Shown in pieces: positions 18,084 to 25,669 of a DNA stretch of 64,000 nt; within the stretch, counting starts at the first letter, position 1, and each line of letters starts with the position of its first letter. Origin of the DNA: Brevibacillus brevis NBRC 100599 (GTDB lineage Bacteria; Bacillota; Bacilli; Brevibacillales; Brevibacillaceae); NCBI RefSeq assembly GCF_000010165.1, contig NC_012491.1:4223501-4287500 (forward strand). The letters are read 5' to 3'. The position numbers and the translations under genes were made by a program. A model generated the notes under the pieces. That model ran no database searches. It saw only the letters and a program-made list of their open reading frames with translations, and was not told the origin of the DNA.

Positions 18084-19054
18084 GCCTCTTCTGACTGGTC
18101 AATTATTCCCCCCTGTTTTTCAAATGCCTTTTTCATCCTATCAAATTTTACTGGATCTATAGAACTAGTGGGATCCCCGACACTTCTTGTAAGACCTACA
18201 CCTGTCCTCTTCTTTCCTTTTCTTGCAGCGTCTACTAAATCCTTAATGTTTTTACTTCTGCCCAGCGTAAGTGCACTCAAGACAAGTCCACCAATTGCAA
18301 TTCCATCCGCAAGATCAACTTTACCATCCCGCAACGTATCTAAGTCTTCTTGCATTGGCTCGATAAAGCCTTCCTTCACGAACATCTCAATACCCTTTGG
18401 TAAATCCTCTGCTGCCTTTTTCAAACCTTTTGGTAGATCATTAGCAGCTTTCTCCAATGCCCCTGGCAGTTCACTTGCCGCTTTTTGCATCGCGGCTGGA
18501 ACGTCTCCCAGCATCGAGATTCCTTTGACGAAACTATCCCACATGCCGGGCTTTTCGCAAGCTGGTCCTTGTCCAAAACCAGCAGTAGACGACTCGCTAT
18601 TTGTTGACGACTGATTTCCTATCGTCACACCACCCAAATCCTGCCCGTCATCTTCTATCTTGATCTGCCCACAATAGAAACACATATTTGTTGATTTATT
18701 AAGCAATGCAGGATGGCCACCGACCATTTTGTCCGCTTTCCCATCTATCCATGGCATTGTTTTCAGAGGTATGCACGGCATTGGCGTAAGTACACCGTTG
18801 TTAGCTGCCGTGGCTGAAGCGACTGTGGGATTTTGTAAGCTGCTGCACTTTCCAAAGGGCATGATATTTACATTTGGAACAAAATCCATGATGTTCATTT
18901 GCGGTTTTCCTTTTACAAAAACACCATGGCTGAATGGCATTTTCAGCCGACACTGTTTACTTCCGCTGCTGCAAGATAAAATAGCTCCCACAACCACGTA
19001 GCTCTTGCGTTCCGCACTTGATTGTTGGATGTTGATACCTTCAATATTGGGCAT
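18071..19054 (-). CDS. DUF4280 (PAAR-like) polymorphic toxin carrier, truncated by frameshift
   Basis: 327 residues as encoded. The N-terminal about 130 residues carry the DUF4280 PAAR-like spike domain with paired cysteines (ILSCSSGSKQC, FGKCSSL, CFYCG) and Gly/Pro-rich strands. Next comes a repetitive helical linker (AASELPGALEKAANDLPKG..., residues about 195-235), a hydrophobic stretch IAIGGLVLSALTLG and the start of the toxin region. It ends early at TAG, 18071-18073, where a one-base shift joins to the real toxin domain. The start has GAGGAGGAG upstream. DUF4280 proteins are delivered by contractile or other secretion systems; no such apparatus is encoded in this window. Confidence 0.85.
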   Translation of the reverse strand: MPNIEGINIQQSSAERKSYVVVGAILSCSSGSKQCRLKMPFSHGVFVKGKPQMNIMDFVPNVNIMPFGKCSSLQNPTVASATAANNGVLTPMPCIPLKTMPWIDGKADKMVGGHPALLNKSTNMCFYCGQIKIEDDGQDLGGVTIGNQSSTNSESSTAGFGQGPACEKPGMWDSFVKGISMLGDVPAAMQKAASELPGALEKAANDLPKGLKKAAEDLPKGIEMFVKEGFIEPMQEDLDTLRDGKVDLADGIAIGGLVLSALTLGRSKNIKDLVDAARKGKKRTGVGLTRSVGDPTSSIDPVKFDRMKKAFEKQGGIIDQSEEAISI

Positions 19055-19288
19055 TCAGTCTCCTCCTCTCTGTAAAGGATTCAATACAGATGGAAGACTC
19101 ATGGTGATCGATATGCTAGATATCCAATCTATATGTAAAAAGGAAATAATACCCACATTTTGAGGTATCGGATGTAGAATGGTTACGAGCGATAGGTATA
19201 AAGTTACAAATACACCTTTATGTACAAAAAAAACACCTTATTCGGTTTTGAGTCTGCCCTGCTCGATATACCTGCAACATGGATTTAA

Positions 19289-19369
19289 ATAAACGAATAT
19301 GGCCATGTGGTGCCAAAAATGCAAAAAGAAGCTTCCGACAACTTCGAGAAAGCTGAATGCTTTTATTGA
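19289..19369 (+). pseudogene. Tyrosine recombinase (phage-type integrase) C-terminal remnant
   Basis: One frame reads INEYGHVVPKMQKEASDNF followed by EKAECFY and a stop. It resembles the end of phage/Tn916-type integrases, where the catalytic Tyr sits in YGHV/YSHV followed by xPxMQxEAAxxFE. The frame is closed just upstream (TAA at 19286-19288) and no other integrase motif precedes it, so only a fragment of about 26 residues survives. It marks past integration of a mobile element in this accessory stretch. Confidence 0.4.
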
Positions 19370-19533
19370 ATCAAGGTGAAAAAGAATCAAGCGGCAACCT
19401 CTTGGGGTTATGTAATCAGGAAGGATGGTTGAGGGCATAAAAAAACCTTGTTTCTCAAAGGTTTTACAAATGTTTTTATAAGTAGATACTCGAAAACATC
19501 CCAGTTCCTTTCGTCTCAAGCAACAAAATAATA

Positions 19534-19594
19534 AATAGACCGTGATCGGCCTATTTTCTCTTCACCTGACAAAAGCTTTCGGTTAAAGCTTTTG
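19534..19594 (-). terminator. Two adjacent hairpins after the 19.6-kb secreted protein gene
   Basis: A perfect 10-bp stem CAAAAGCTTT/AAAGCTTTTG (19570-19594), and AATAG-CCG paired with CGG-CTATT (19534-19555), the second followed on the minus strand by a T-rich tail. They lie 15-75 bp downstream of the stop codon at 19610 and probably end that transcript. Between 19055 and 19530 I see no intact gene. Confidence 0.6.
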
Positions 19595-19609
19595 ATGGAC
19601 ACACTCTGC

Positions 19610-19945
19610 TTATTTGACAATTACTTTGATGGTTTTGAGATAAACTCCGTACTGGTCATATTGATACAGATAATCCGTTCCCCTAGACAATCCTGCCACC
19701 AATTTATACTCAAAGGTGCCTTTATCATAATCGAGCCAGACATGCTTTCCCTCCTTTAATGCATACGAGTAGCCCGGGTACGTTTCCAAGTAAATCACTT
19801 GAGCCATGCCGATTTCGATGAGTTCGATCTCCTGCTGTTCTACCATAGCTTCACCATTCTTTTCCTGTGCCAAGCTAACTCCCTGCGAGCTAAATAGTAC
19901 AGAAGTTATGAGAGCTGCATGTAATACAGTTGTGAATCGGTTCAT
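19610..19945 (-). CDS. Small secreted protein, unknown function
   Basis: 111 residues: a signal peptide (MNRFTTVLHAALITSVLFSS, cleavage likely after SLAQ), then an acidic stretch and a region rich in Tyr (YLETYPGYSYALKEG, YLYQYDQYGVYLK). GGAAGG stands 9 bp before the start. I do not recognise the family. It is the only gene of its unit, with its own promoter and terminators. Confidence 0.75.
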   Translation of the reverse strand: MNRFTTVLHAALITSVLFSSQGVSLAQEKNGEAMVEQQEIELIEIGMAQVIYLETYPGYSYALKEGKHVWLDYDKGTFEYKLVAGLSRGTDYLYQYDQYGVYLKTIKVIVK

Positions 19946-19989
19946 TAACTAATACCTTCCTGTATGGGATTTATTGTAAATTGCGTAAG

Positions 19990-20018
19990 ATTATAATCCA
20001 TACGTTATATATTTTCAA
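19990..20018 (-). promoter_or_regulatory. Sigma-A promoter of the small secreted protein gene
   Basis: On the minus strand TTGAAA (20013-20018), 17-bp spacer, TATAAT (19990-19995), about 45 bp before the start codon. The rest of 19946-20236 shows nothing else. Confidence 0.7.
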
Positions 20019-20236
20019 TTCCGACTATTCGGTAGGCCTTTCTGAAAATGCAAAAATACCGTCCGTAGACGGCTGGTGATTAACTTTCTATGCTATTACT
20101 ATACACCGGGAAAAGCGTCTCATTACACCGATCTACGTTTTCGGGATGACTCGAATGATTTTACAAGGCATTAACAAGGAACATGAGTGAAACAATAGCT
20201 TTTCTGGAGCCCTGCACCGATGAAAGAGAAGCGGTT

Positions 20237-20596
20237 TTAATAAATGCTGATCAATATGTCATGCCCCTTGGCAAGGCTTTGTTCATGAAAATGAGTAAAC
20301 TGGTTGAGTTCCGTTATAAGTTCTGCGAAACGTTCCTCAGCTTCATCGTCCACCCAAATATCTGGATAAATCTGTTTCGCTCTAAAATCCGCTGGCTTGT
20401 ATTGTTGCTGCAAGACGGTCCTATCCATAGAATGAAGAGCTTCTAAAATGCGAAGAAGCTCATCAGAGCCAATGACGCTTACGAATTCTTCAGTATCCAG
20501 GACGTGGCCTCCGACAATAGCCTCACTTTATGGGTGGTGGTCCTCAATCGGCTGTGAGGTTGAGGTCCCTGTTAGCAAATAATGCAATCTGTCCCA
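20237..20596 (-). pseudogene. DUF1877 (YfbM-like) pseudogene
   Basis: One minus-strand frame reads WDRLHYLLTGTSTSQPIED then HHP, TAA, SEAIVGGHVLDTEEF and on through MDRTVLQQQYKPADF to ILISIY. This is the C-terminal two thirds of a DUF1877 family protein (W..LH.LLTG and a C-terminal IYP..W segment). The internal TAA stands where Leu (TTA) would be expected, and the N-terminal third is missing: an in-frame stop lies two codons before TGG at 20596. Only 63 residues after the internal ATG could be made, so I call it a pseudogene. Confidence 0.7.
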
Positions 20597-20926
20597 CACT
20601 TACATTTCTTTTCTTTTATAGCAAATGTCCCCGCTAGATTCTACATAGTCCACAATCACAGCATACGTTTTTGCAGCCATCTCTTTAATGTTAAGTAAAG
20701 TATCCCATCGCCATGGTATTAATCATCGTCTGTATCCATGTTAATAAAATGAAATTACATTTTTTGTCTACATATGCACATTTGATTTTTCATGTGTATT
20801 TCTCCGAATCTTATATTTTATCCCAATCATTACCTTTCGAATCAGTGTTTGTATTTTTTTATTTAATATAAGATCAACAGACTGTCATGGGGCAACAGTC
20901 TGTTGATTCTCCTTGAATCTGCTATC
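20597..20926. other. Intergenic remnants
   Basis: Contains a 26-codon minus-strand frame (20600-20680, MAAKTYAVIVDYVESSG...) that looks like another gene fragment but matches nothing I know. A perfect 13-bp inverted repeat (ATCAACAGACTGT/ACAGTCTGTTGAT, 20873-20907) lies just after the next gene and is its probable terminator, though the T tail is weak. Nothing else is visible. Confidence 0.4.
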
Positions 20927-21328
20927 CTATCTAATCCAAATATATGTGGAGGTCACGTTCTCTTTTGCTTGAAATACGCCTGTATTTCCTGAAGCTATGG
21001 TATTGCTGTTTTTATCATACGCAACAACGGAAATAATGAAATTCTTTCCTACATAAAGATCCCCAGTGGTAAAATCACTAGTTGCACGTCTATTTCTTTC
21101 ATACACGTAACTATCAGTAAGATTTGTAACAGATACTTCGTAAGTTTCTGCGTTGGGAACATCATTCCAATCTACATACATTCTCACATAGGATGCCAGA
21201 GCTTTGTTAGATGCAGAAATTTTTGTAGAGACTGTGGTCGTTGGAGCTTGCTGTGCTTCTTTTGCAAATGCAGGAACTGCTGAAGTCATAATTGCCAATG
21301 CTGCAATACCAGTGATTAACTTCTTCAT
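20927..21328 (-). CDS. Secreted protein with a fibronectin-III-like fold pattern
   Basis: 133 residues from the ATG at 21328, chosen because GGGAGTGG precedes it and a signal peptide follows directly (MKKLITGIAALAIMTSAVPA, cleavage after AFA). An upstream in-frame ATG would add 22 charged residues before the signal. The mature part has the spacing of a fibronectin type III domain: VDWNDVPNAETYEVSVTN followed later by VVAYDKNSN. No enzyme motif is seen. It may be a surface or secreted binding protein. Confidence 0.75.
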   Translation of the reverse strand: MKKLITGIAALAIMTSAVPAFAKEAQQAPTTTVSTKISASNKALASYVRMYVDWNDVPNAETYEVSVTNLTDSYVYERNRRATSDFTTGDLYVGKNFIISVVAYDKNSNTIASGNTGVFQAKENVTSTYIWIR

Positions 21329-21582
21329 TCTTACCACTCCCACTTTTTCTTTGTGCCCGAAATCATTTTCGATTTGGGCAATTTCAATATACATTAATTA
21401 CCATATATTGTAAATAATTTCGTTCATTACAGTTTCTTAGTACGAAATAAAACAAACTGGGATTCGGTTTATAAAAAGAAAAGACTGCATTCGGCAGCCT
21501 TCTTACATTCATATATGAACCATCCATCATCAACAGATTTAGCAAGGCAAGTACATACAAATTAAGATTTCATATGACTTCC

Positions 21583-21885
21583 TTAATACCACATATGTTC
21601 TAATAGAAGTATAGTGTATTTAATTAAGGTAAAATCATCATTTACTTCAAGCAGTCCTTTCCAAATCGGAGCATTGTGCTTATGTTCTATCGAGTTCTTA
21701 TATAATTTCGCTAAAAATTGCCTTATTCCATTAGCAACTTCTGGTTCTCGATCTGACATTAACGTAGACCGGAGAAAATCCTTAGTCAAAATTAATACTT
21801 TCTCATCCTGACCACCATCATAATTTTGTTCAACAACTTCAAAATAAATCGATAGTTCTGTCCAGTCTATGCCTTCAAACTGCAT
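21583..21885 (-). CDS. Small soluble protein of unknown function
   Basis: 100 residues from the ATG at 21885, set by GGGAGG five bases upstream; a GTG at 21903 lacks a site. Acidic, mostly helical in appearance (LRSTLMSDREPEVANGIRQF), no membrane segment. It lies 42 bp downstream of the HD hydrolase and may share its transcript. Its size, composition and location among toxin-related genes would fit an orphan immunity protein, but nothing proves this. Confidence 0.6.
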   Translation of the reverse strand: MQFEGIDWTELSIYFEVVEQNYDGGQDEKVLILTKDFLRSTLMSDREPEVANGIRQFLAKLYKNSIEHKHNAPIWKGLLEVNDDFTLIKYTILLLEHMWY

Positions 21886-21927
21886 TACAGCCTCCCAAAA
21901 CACTTTTAATCATTTCCCGCTCGCGTT

Positions 21928-22350
21928 CTATATTGAAAGCAGTTCTTTAATGGCTCTCTTATAGCGTAGCAGTCGCTCATGGTCTTTCTCAGTTGGCTCT
22001 GGAATCCTTGACAAATCACTATTGTCCTCTAAGTCACCCAACTTCACTAACCTTGCGATTGGATTTTGCTTTGTTCTTCCGACGAATTCCATATATGTTT
22101 CGTCATCATTTCTAGTCAAAGCAATAACTGCCGCAATGATTTCCTCAGAGAACCCTTCGTTTCGAAGCTCTCCCACTGTAACATCTGTATCCTCAAGCAC
22201 ATCGTGTAAAACAGCTGATATCATAGTTTCTACAGTCGACATCTTTAACATGATTCGCAAAGGGTGGAGTATATATGGGTTGCCACCCTTATCGACTTGT
22301 CCAGCATGAGCTTGTGTTGCAATCACAATTGCTTTTTCTAATGTACTCAT
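21928..22350 (-). CDS. HD-domain MESH1-like hydrolase (possible small alarmone hydrolase)
   Basis: 140 residues from the ATG at 22350 (AAGGGG 7 bp upstream; another ATG 6 bp earlier is too close to the site). The motif order matches the hydrolase domain of RelA/SpoT and MESH1: HAGQVDKGGNPYILHP, then AVLHDVLEDTDVT with the HD pair, and VKLGDLEDNSD in place of KLADRLHN. It has no synthetase domain. Small members of this family hydrolyse (p)ppGpp or NADPH, but many are uncharacterised; activity here is inference. Confidence 0.75.
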   Translation of the reverse strand: MSTLEKAIVIATQAHAGQVDKGGNPYILHPLRIMLKMSTVETMISAVLHDVLEDTDVTVGELRNEGFSEEIIAAVIALTRNDDETYMEFVGRTKQNPIARLVKLGDLEDNSDLSRIPEPTEKDHERLLRYKRAIKELLSI

Positions 22351-22396
22351 TTGCATTCCCCTTCCTCATGAATTCCCCAATTTAAAAGGAATCATC

Positions 22397-22855
22397 TCAA
22401 ATATCCTTACTTGGTTCAGTAAGCAATAGTCCTCGCCTAACGCCTACCTGTTCATTCTTAGCCCCATTACGTTGGAGCAGCTCAATCAGTTTTTTATCCT
22501 TTATTTCCATTGCTGTTTTGAGTGGTGATTGTTCGTAGTTATCTTTCTTGTTCGGGTCAGCCTTATTAAGAAGTAAGTAATCTACGACTTCATATTGTTT
22601 TTCAATAACAGCACCTAAGAGGGCAGTCCTTCCGTCACTATTAGTTACATTGGGATCGATATTTTTCTCAATGTGGAACTTCACTTTGTTCAGATCGCCG
22701 CTTCTTGCTGACTTAATAAACTCCTGAGGATTAAAAGACTCATCATAAACGCTGTTAAAATTAGGTACATCTTTAGCGATACCACCAGTTAACTTATAGA
22801 AAAAAACTCCAAATATAAACAGAAATACACTTAAGAATATATAGCGTTTTTTCAT
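22397..22855 (-). CDS. Membrane-anchored ankyrin-repeat protein
   Basis: 152 residues from the ATG at 22855 (GAGGTG 6-7 bp upstream). An N-terminal hydrophobic anchor (KKRYIFLSVFLFIFGVFFYK) leads to an extracytoplasmic region with about three ankyrin repeats: DLNKVKFHIEKNIDPNVTNS, DGRTALLGAVIEKQYEVVDY and a third. Such proteins bind partner proteins; no partner is evident. Confidence 0.8.
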   Translation of the reverse strand: MKKRYIFLSVFLFIFGVFFYKLTGGIAKDVPNFNSVYDESFNPQEFIKSARSGDLNKVKFHIEKNIDPNVTNSDGRTALLGAVIEKQYEVVDYLLLNKADPNKKDNYEQSPLKTAMEIKDKKLIELLQRNGAKNEQVGVRRGLLLTEPSKDI

Positions 22856-22910
22856 AACTGGCACCTCGATGCTATTTTTTCATAATAACCTATTCGACTA
22901 GATATTTAGA

Positions 22911-22938
22911 AAACCTGTTACATAGTAGCAACAGGTTT
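22911..22938 (-). terminator. Terminator after the 22.95-kb gene fragment
   Basis: AAACCTGTT pairs with AACAGGTTT (22911-22938), followed on the minus strand by TTCTAAATATC; it lies 13 bp beyond the stop codon of the fragment. Confidence 0.55.
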
Positions 22939-22951
22939 CAGATTCAAACAA

Positions 22952-23149
22952 TTATTTATACCAATTTCCATTGTACACTTTTTTATAGTCAGAGGATTGC
23001 ACTTTACTTTCAGCCAAAATCAAGAATGGCTTTGCTTGTTTAAATGCATCCTCTTGATCATCCATATAGGAATAGTATCTGCCATAATAATTATTGTTCC
23101 AATCCATTACATTGGAATCATCAACAACCCTCTTAAGTCTGCTGACCAT
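22952..23149 (-). pseudogene. C-terminal remnant of an unrecognised gene
   Basis: 65 residues rich in Tyr, Asp and Asn (MDWNNNYYGRYYSYMDDQED), ending KVYNGNWYK. The frame extends only 10 codons farther upstream before a stop, no ribosome binding site precedes the first ATG, and a terminator follows the stop, so it looks like the surviving 3' end of a larger gene. I do not recognise the family. Confidence 0.35.
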
Positions 23150-23310
23150 TCCGCAGCAAAACAGTTCGATAACATTTTACTGCCAAAACAGAATCATAGT
23201 AGTCGCGAGACTGTATGACCCCCATATTCCCCCGATGTAAGTATTCCGTCCCCAATCCGTCCCCAGTATAGGTAGCAACGAAGAAAATTAAAGGGAAGTA
23301 AAATAAGAAA

Positions 23311-23333
23311 AACCCTTGATTACCAAGGGTTTC
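23311..23333 (-). terminator. Terminator of the tRNA operon
   Basis: AAACCCTTG pairs with CAAGGGTTT; on the minus strand it is followed by TTCTTATTTTACTT. It lies 13 bp after the CCA end of the tRNA-Val gene. Confidence 0.8.
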
Positions 23334-23346
23334 AGCAGTTATTCTA

Positions 23347-23422
23347 TGGTGATCCGGACTGGGTTCGAACCAGCGACCCCCACCCTGTCAAGATGGTGCT
23401 CTCCCAACTGAGCTACCGGATC
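23347..23422 (-). tRNA. tRNA-Val (anticodon GAC)
   Basis: The cloverleaf is complete: acceptor GATCCGG/CCGGATC, D arm with AGCTCAGTTGGGAGAGC, anticodon stem CCATC/GGTGG around the loop TTGACAG (anticodon GAC), T arm GCTGGTTCGAACCCAGT, and an encoded CCA end. 76 nt including CCA. Confidence 0.93.
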
Positions 23423-23447
23423 ATGGAATATGTGTGTGATCGTTTAA

Positions 23448-23524
23448 TGGTGGGCCCTGTAGGACTCGAACCTACGACCAATCGGTTATGAGCCGACCGC
23501 TCTGACCAACTGAGCTAAGGGCCC
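23448..23524 (-). tRNA. tRNA with anticodon CAT, probably tRNA-Ile2 (lysidine) rather than Met
   Basis: Complete cloverleaf with acceptor GGGCCCT/AGGGCCC, anticodon stem GTCGG/CCGAT around CTCATAA, T arm GTAGGTTCGAGTCCTAC and an encoded CCA. The anticodon is CAT. The T arm, the CTCATAA loop and the overall sequence resemble the Bacillus Ile2 tRNA, whose C34 is modified to lysidine, more than elongator Met tRNA; this is from memory. 25 bp separate it from the Val tRNA. Confidence 0.88.
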
Positions 23525-23554
23525 GAATCGTATCGGACGTCGATCACATTTATT

Positions 23555-23583
23555 ACTATACAGCATCGTAAAATGGATTTCAA
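23555..23583 (-). promoter_or_regulatory. Promoter of the tRNA operon
   Basis: On the minus strand TTGAAA (23578-23583), 17-bp spacer, TATAGT (23555-23560), 30 bp before the first tRNA. Confidence 0.75.
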
Positions 23584-23734
23584 GAGGAAATGAATAATTT
23601 CTTGTAAAAATTTTCACTCGTACCAAAAGAACACTAAGAAACCCAGTGAAATCAGGCTTGTTTTCCCTTGTAAAAAGCCATTCCCCACCGCTGCTGCCCA
23701 CATCCCCCTACAAAACAGGGAGATCACCTACCTG

Positions 23735-23848
23735 ATGGCATCACTTCTTACATGGCTGCATCAAGCATATGAGCTACACCAGTGGAGAATTGACTCTGTC
23801 AGACAAAAAAGATCCAATAAAGCTAACAACAACAAACAAGATAATTAG
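23735..23848 (+). CDS. Possible 37-residue small protein
   Basis: Begins MASLLTWLHQAYELHQWRID and ends in a polar tail rich in Lys, Asn and Gln. The first half could form an amphipathic helix. The ribosome binding site is weak (GGGAG, far upstream). It is the only candidate gene in 23525-23940; the rest of that stretch holds only the tRNA promoter. Confidence 0.25.
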   Translation: MASLLTWLHQAYELHQWRIDSVRQKRSNKANNNKQDN

Positions 23849-23940
23849 GTAACGATTGAATCAAACACCCTCATCCCAACCCTAACCTACCTCGCCTGCT
23901 CCGTCCCTTTCGCTTTCTCCTCGACACGCAGCTCGGCTTT

Positions 23941-24480
23941 CTATTGCTTCGACGCCTCATTTTGTGCCAACTCGGCCTCCTGCTCATCTCTCATCCGATG
24001 GGCCATGCGGCTAGACGCATTGGCCGCCACACTCGCCACGAGGTCGTCCAAAAACGTGTGAACACGTCCCTCTCCCGACTTGGTATCAAGCCTTTTAATC
24101 ACCCCGACCTTGTGCTTATCCAAATGCCCAAAGGTGGTCACCGCGATACTTCCATATCCAAATACGGAGCCTAGCGCCAATGTTTCGTCGCATCCGAATA
24201 GTCCTTCATCTGACGCAATGATGGATTGGAGCGGCTCGGACAAGAGGCCTTTCTCTGCTAACGTATCCAACTCAACGCCAACCAGGATGGCGTGCTGCAT
24301 TTCCCTTTTTTCCAAGACCGCTTTCACGCTCTCGATGCACTGCGCCATTGTGAGATCTGGATGGTACGGCGACTGCATGAGATAGACGATCTCTGCGATA
24401 TCATCCAACGTCACTCCGCGTTCTGCCAAACGTGCGAGAGCAGCGTTTCTGACTTCGATGCTGTGTACTTGCTTCTTCAT
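23941..24480 (-). CDS. Phosphatidylglycerophosphatase A family protein (YutG-like)
   Basis: 179 residues from the ATG at 24480 (GGAAGGGG upstream; a GTG 21 bp earlier has none). Family features: ALARLAERGVTLDDIAEIVY at the N-terminus, DEGLFGCDETLALGSVFGYG in the middle and VHTFLDDLVASVAANASSR near the end. The stand-alone Firmicute form lacks the membrane helices of enterobacterial PgpA. Members act in phospholipid (phosphatidylglycerol) synthesis or related phosphatase reactions; the exact substrate in this branch is not certain. Confidence 0.8.
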   Translation of the reverse strand: MKKQVHSIEVRNAALARLAERGVTLDDIAEIVYLMQSPYHPDLTMAQCIESVKAVLEKREMQHAILVGVELDTLAEKGLLSEPLQSIIASDEGLFGCDETLALGSVFGYGSIAVTTFGHLDKHKVGVIKRLDTKSGEGRVHTFLDDLVASVAANASSRMAHRMRDEQEAELAQNEASKQ

Positions 24481-24593
24481 ATAAGAGACAACCCCTTCCA
24501 CAAATCGAGTGAAGTCGTTTTCCTACCATAGTATCACACACGAGCCAAATTGCGACAATCTTTCGCCCAATGCCGAACTCTACACCCAAACTA

Positions 24594-24622
24594 TTGGGCA
24601 TGCCCGCTCGCTCCTGTATAAT
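24594..24622 (+). promoter_or_regulatory. Promoter of the esterase gene
   Basis: TTGGGC (24594-24599), 17-bp spacer, TATAAT (24617-24622), 36 bp before the GTG start. The -35 box is part of a 12-bp palindrome TTGGGCATGCCC-like sequence (GGGCATGCCC, 24596-24605), a possible operator. Confidence 0.6.
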
Positions 24623-24658
24623 AATGAACAGGAATATCCCAATAAGGAGGACAACGCA

Positions 24659-25363
24659 GTGGCCCTTGAGGAAATCATCTTGGAAAGCCGGCATTTGGGG
24701 ACGCCGGAAAAGCTGATTGTCTACACACCCCAACGCTACTCGCCACTCTACTCGTATCCAGTCCTCTACGTACAGGACGGGGAAGATTACTTGGCGATGG
24801 GTAGAATGGCTTCTTTGCTTGATCAATTAAATGGGGACAAAGAATTGCCTGATATCATCGCTGTCTTTCTCCCTGTCGAGAAAAGCAGACGGAACGACCG
24901 TTATCATCCGGATGGTAAGGAGCACATGGCCTACCGACGCTTCCTCGCCGAAGAGGTAGTGAGCTATGTCGATACGCATTACTCCACACATCCTTTGGGA
25001 AACGCACGAACACTTCTTGGCGAATCTTTGGGCGGGGTTGTCTCTCTATTCACTGCGCTTAACTATCCACATACGTTTGGACAAGTTGCCTGCCAGTCGA
25101 TTGCCATGGACGCAAAGCTAAATCGTCTGGTAGCGGACGCTGACTTTTCCGTGCCACAAACCATTTATTTGGAAATTGGGACGGAGGAAACGGCAGTAAG
25201 CACGGGGCGTGGCACATTGAATCTTCTTGCGGCCAATGAGGAATTGCGCGAGATTTTGGGCACGAAAAAAGCCACCCTCATTTATGAAACGTTTGAGGGT
25301 GACCATACGTGGGGCCACTGGCAGCGCAATCTACCGCGTATGCTAAAGACGCTTTACGGGTAA
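24659..25363 (+). CDS. Esterase D-like putative carbohydrate/siderophore-type esterase (alpha/beta hydrolase)
   Basis: 234 residues. The GTG at 24659 is chosen because AAGGAGG lies 8 bp upstream. Fold features of the esterase D/Fes-like family are PVLYVQDGEDYL, the nucleophile elbow GESLGG, LEIGTEE with the probable acid and EGDHTWGHW with the catalytic His. It is cytoplasmic (no signal). It converges with a small membrane protein gene two bases away. The substrate is unknown. Confidence 0.8.
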   Translation: MALEEIILESRHLGTPEKLIVYTPQRYSPLYSYPVLYVQDGEDYLAMGRMASLLDQLNGDKELPDIIAVFLPVEKSRRNDRYHPDGKEHMAYRRFLAEEVVSYVDTHYSTHPLGNARTLLGESLGGVVSLFTALNYPHTFGQVACQSIAMDAKLNRLVADADFSVPQTIYLEIGTEETAVSTGRGTLNLLAANEELREILGTKKATLIYETFEGDHTWGHWQRNLPRMLKTLYG

Positions 25364-25365
25364 AC

Positions 25366-25524
25366 TTACCGTGGCTGTTCTTCTTGTGGACCTTCATCCT
25401 TGATCGTCGATACGAGAGCCTCTTCGAATTCTCCTTTTCGGATCGCAGTCAAGATCGTGAAGGTCAGCACAGACAGTAGAAGCAGGACGAGAAAAATGAA
25501 TGTGATCATCATAGCCGTATGCAT
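25366..25524 (-). CDS. Small single-pass membrane protein
   Basis: 52 residues: MHTAMMITFIFLVLLLLSVL forms a transmembrane helix, followed by a charged cytoplasmic tail (AIRKGEFEEALVSTIKDEGP). AAGGAGG lies 11 bp before the ATG, and the stop is two bases from the end of the converging esterase gene. The function is unknown. Confidence 0.6.
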   Translation of the reverse strand: MHTAMMITFIFLVLLLLSVLTFTILTAIRKGEFEEALVSTIKDEGPQEEQPR

Positions 25525-25669
25525 GCCATGCGGCACCTCCTTGCACTACACAGTCTTTCCTTTGGCGCAAGGAATATACGGACCCACGCTTAACATTACA
25601 CAAATGAAGAATTTTCTGTTAAAATAATATCTTGTAGAGCATGATAGATAGTAAGGAGGAGTGGTTCTG

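Noticed and set aside
19238..19519. A 93-codon minus-strand frame near the integrase remnant
   Set aside because: Composition is unlike a protein (Cys, Phe and His rich), there is no ribosome binding site, and the opposite strand reads better as an integrase fragment.
23216..23280. Repeated CCGTCCCC motif beside the tRNA genes as a possible attachment site
   Set aside because: No copy of a tRNA 3' end or intact integrase was found next to it; two short repeats are not enough.
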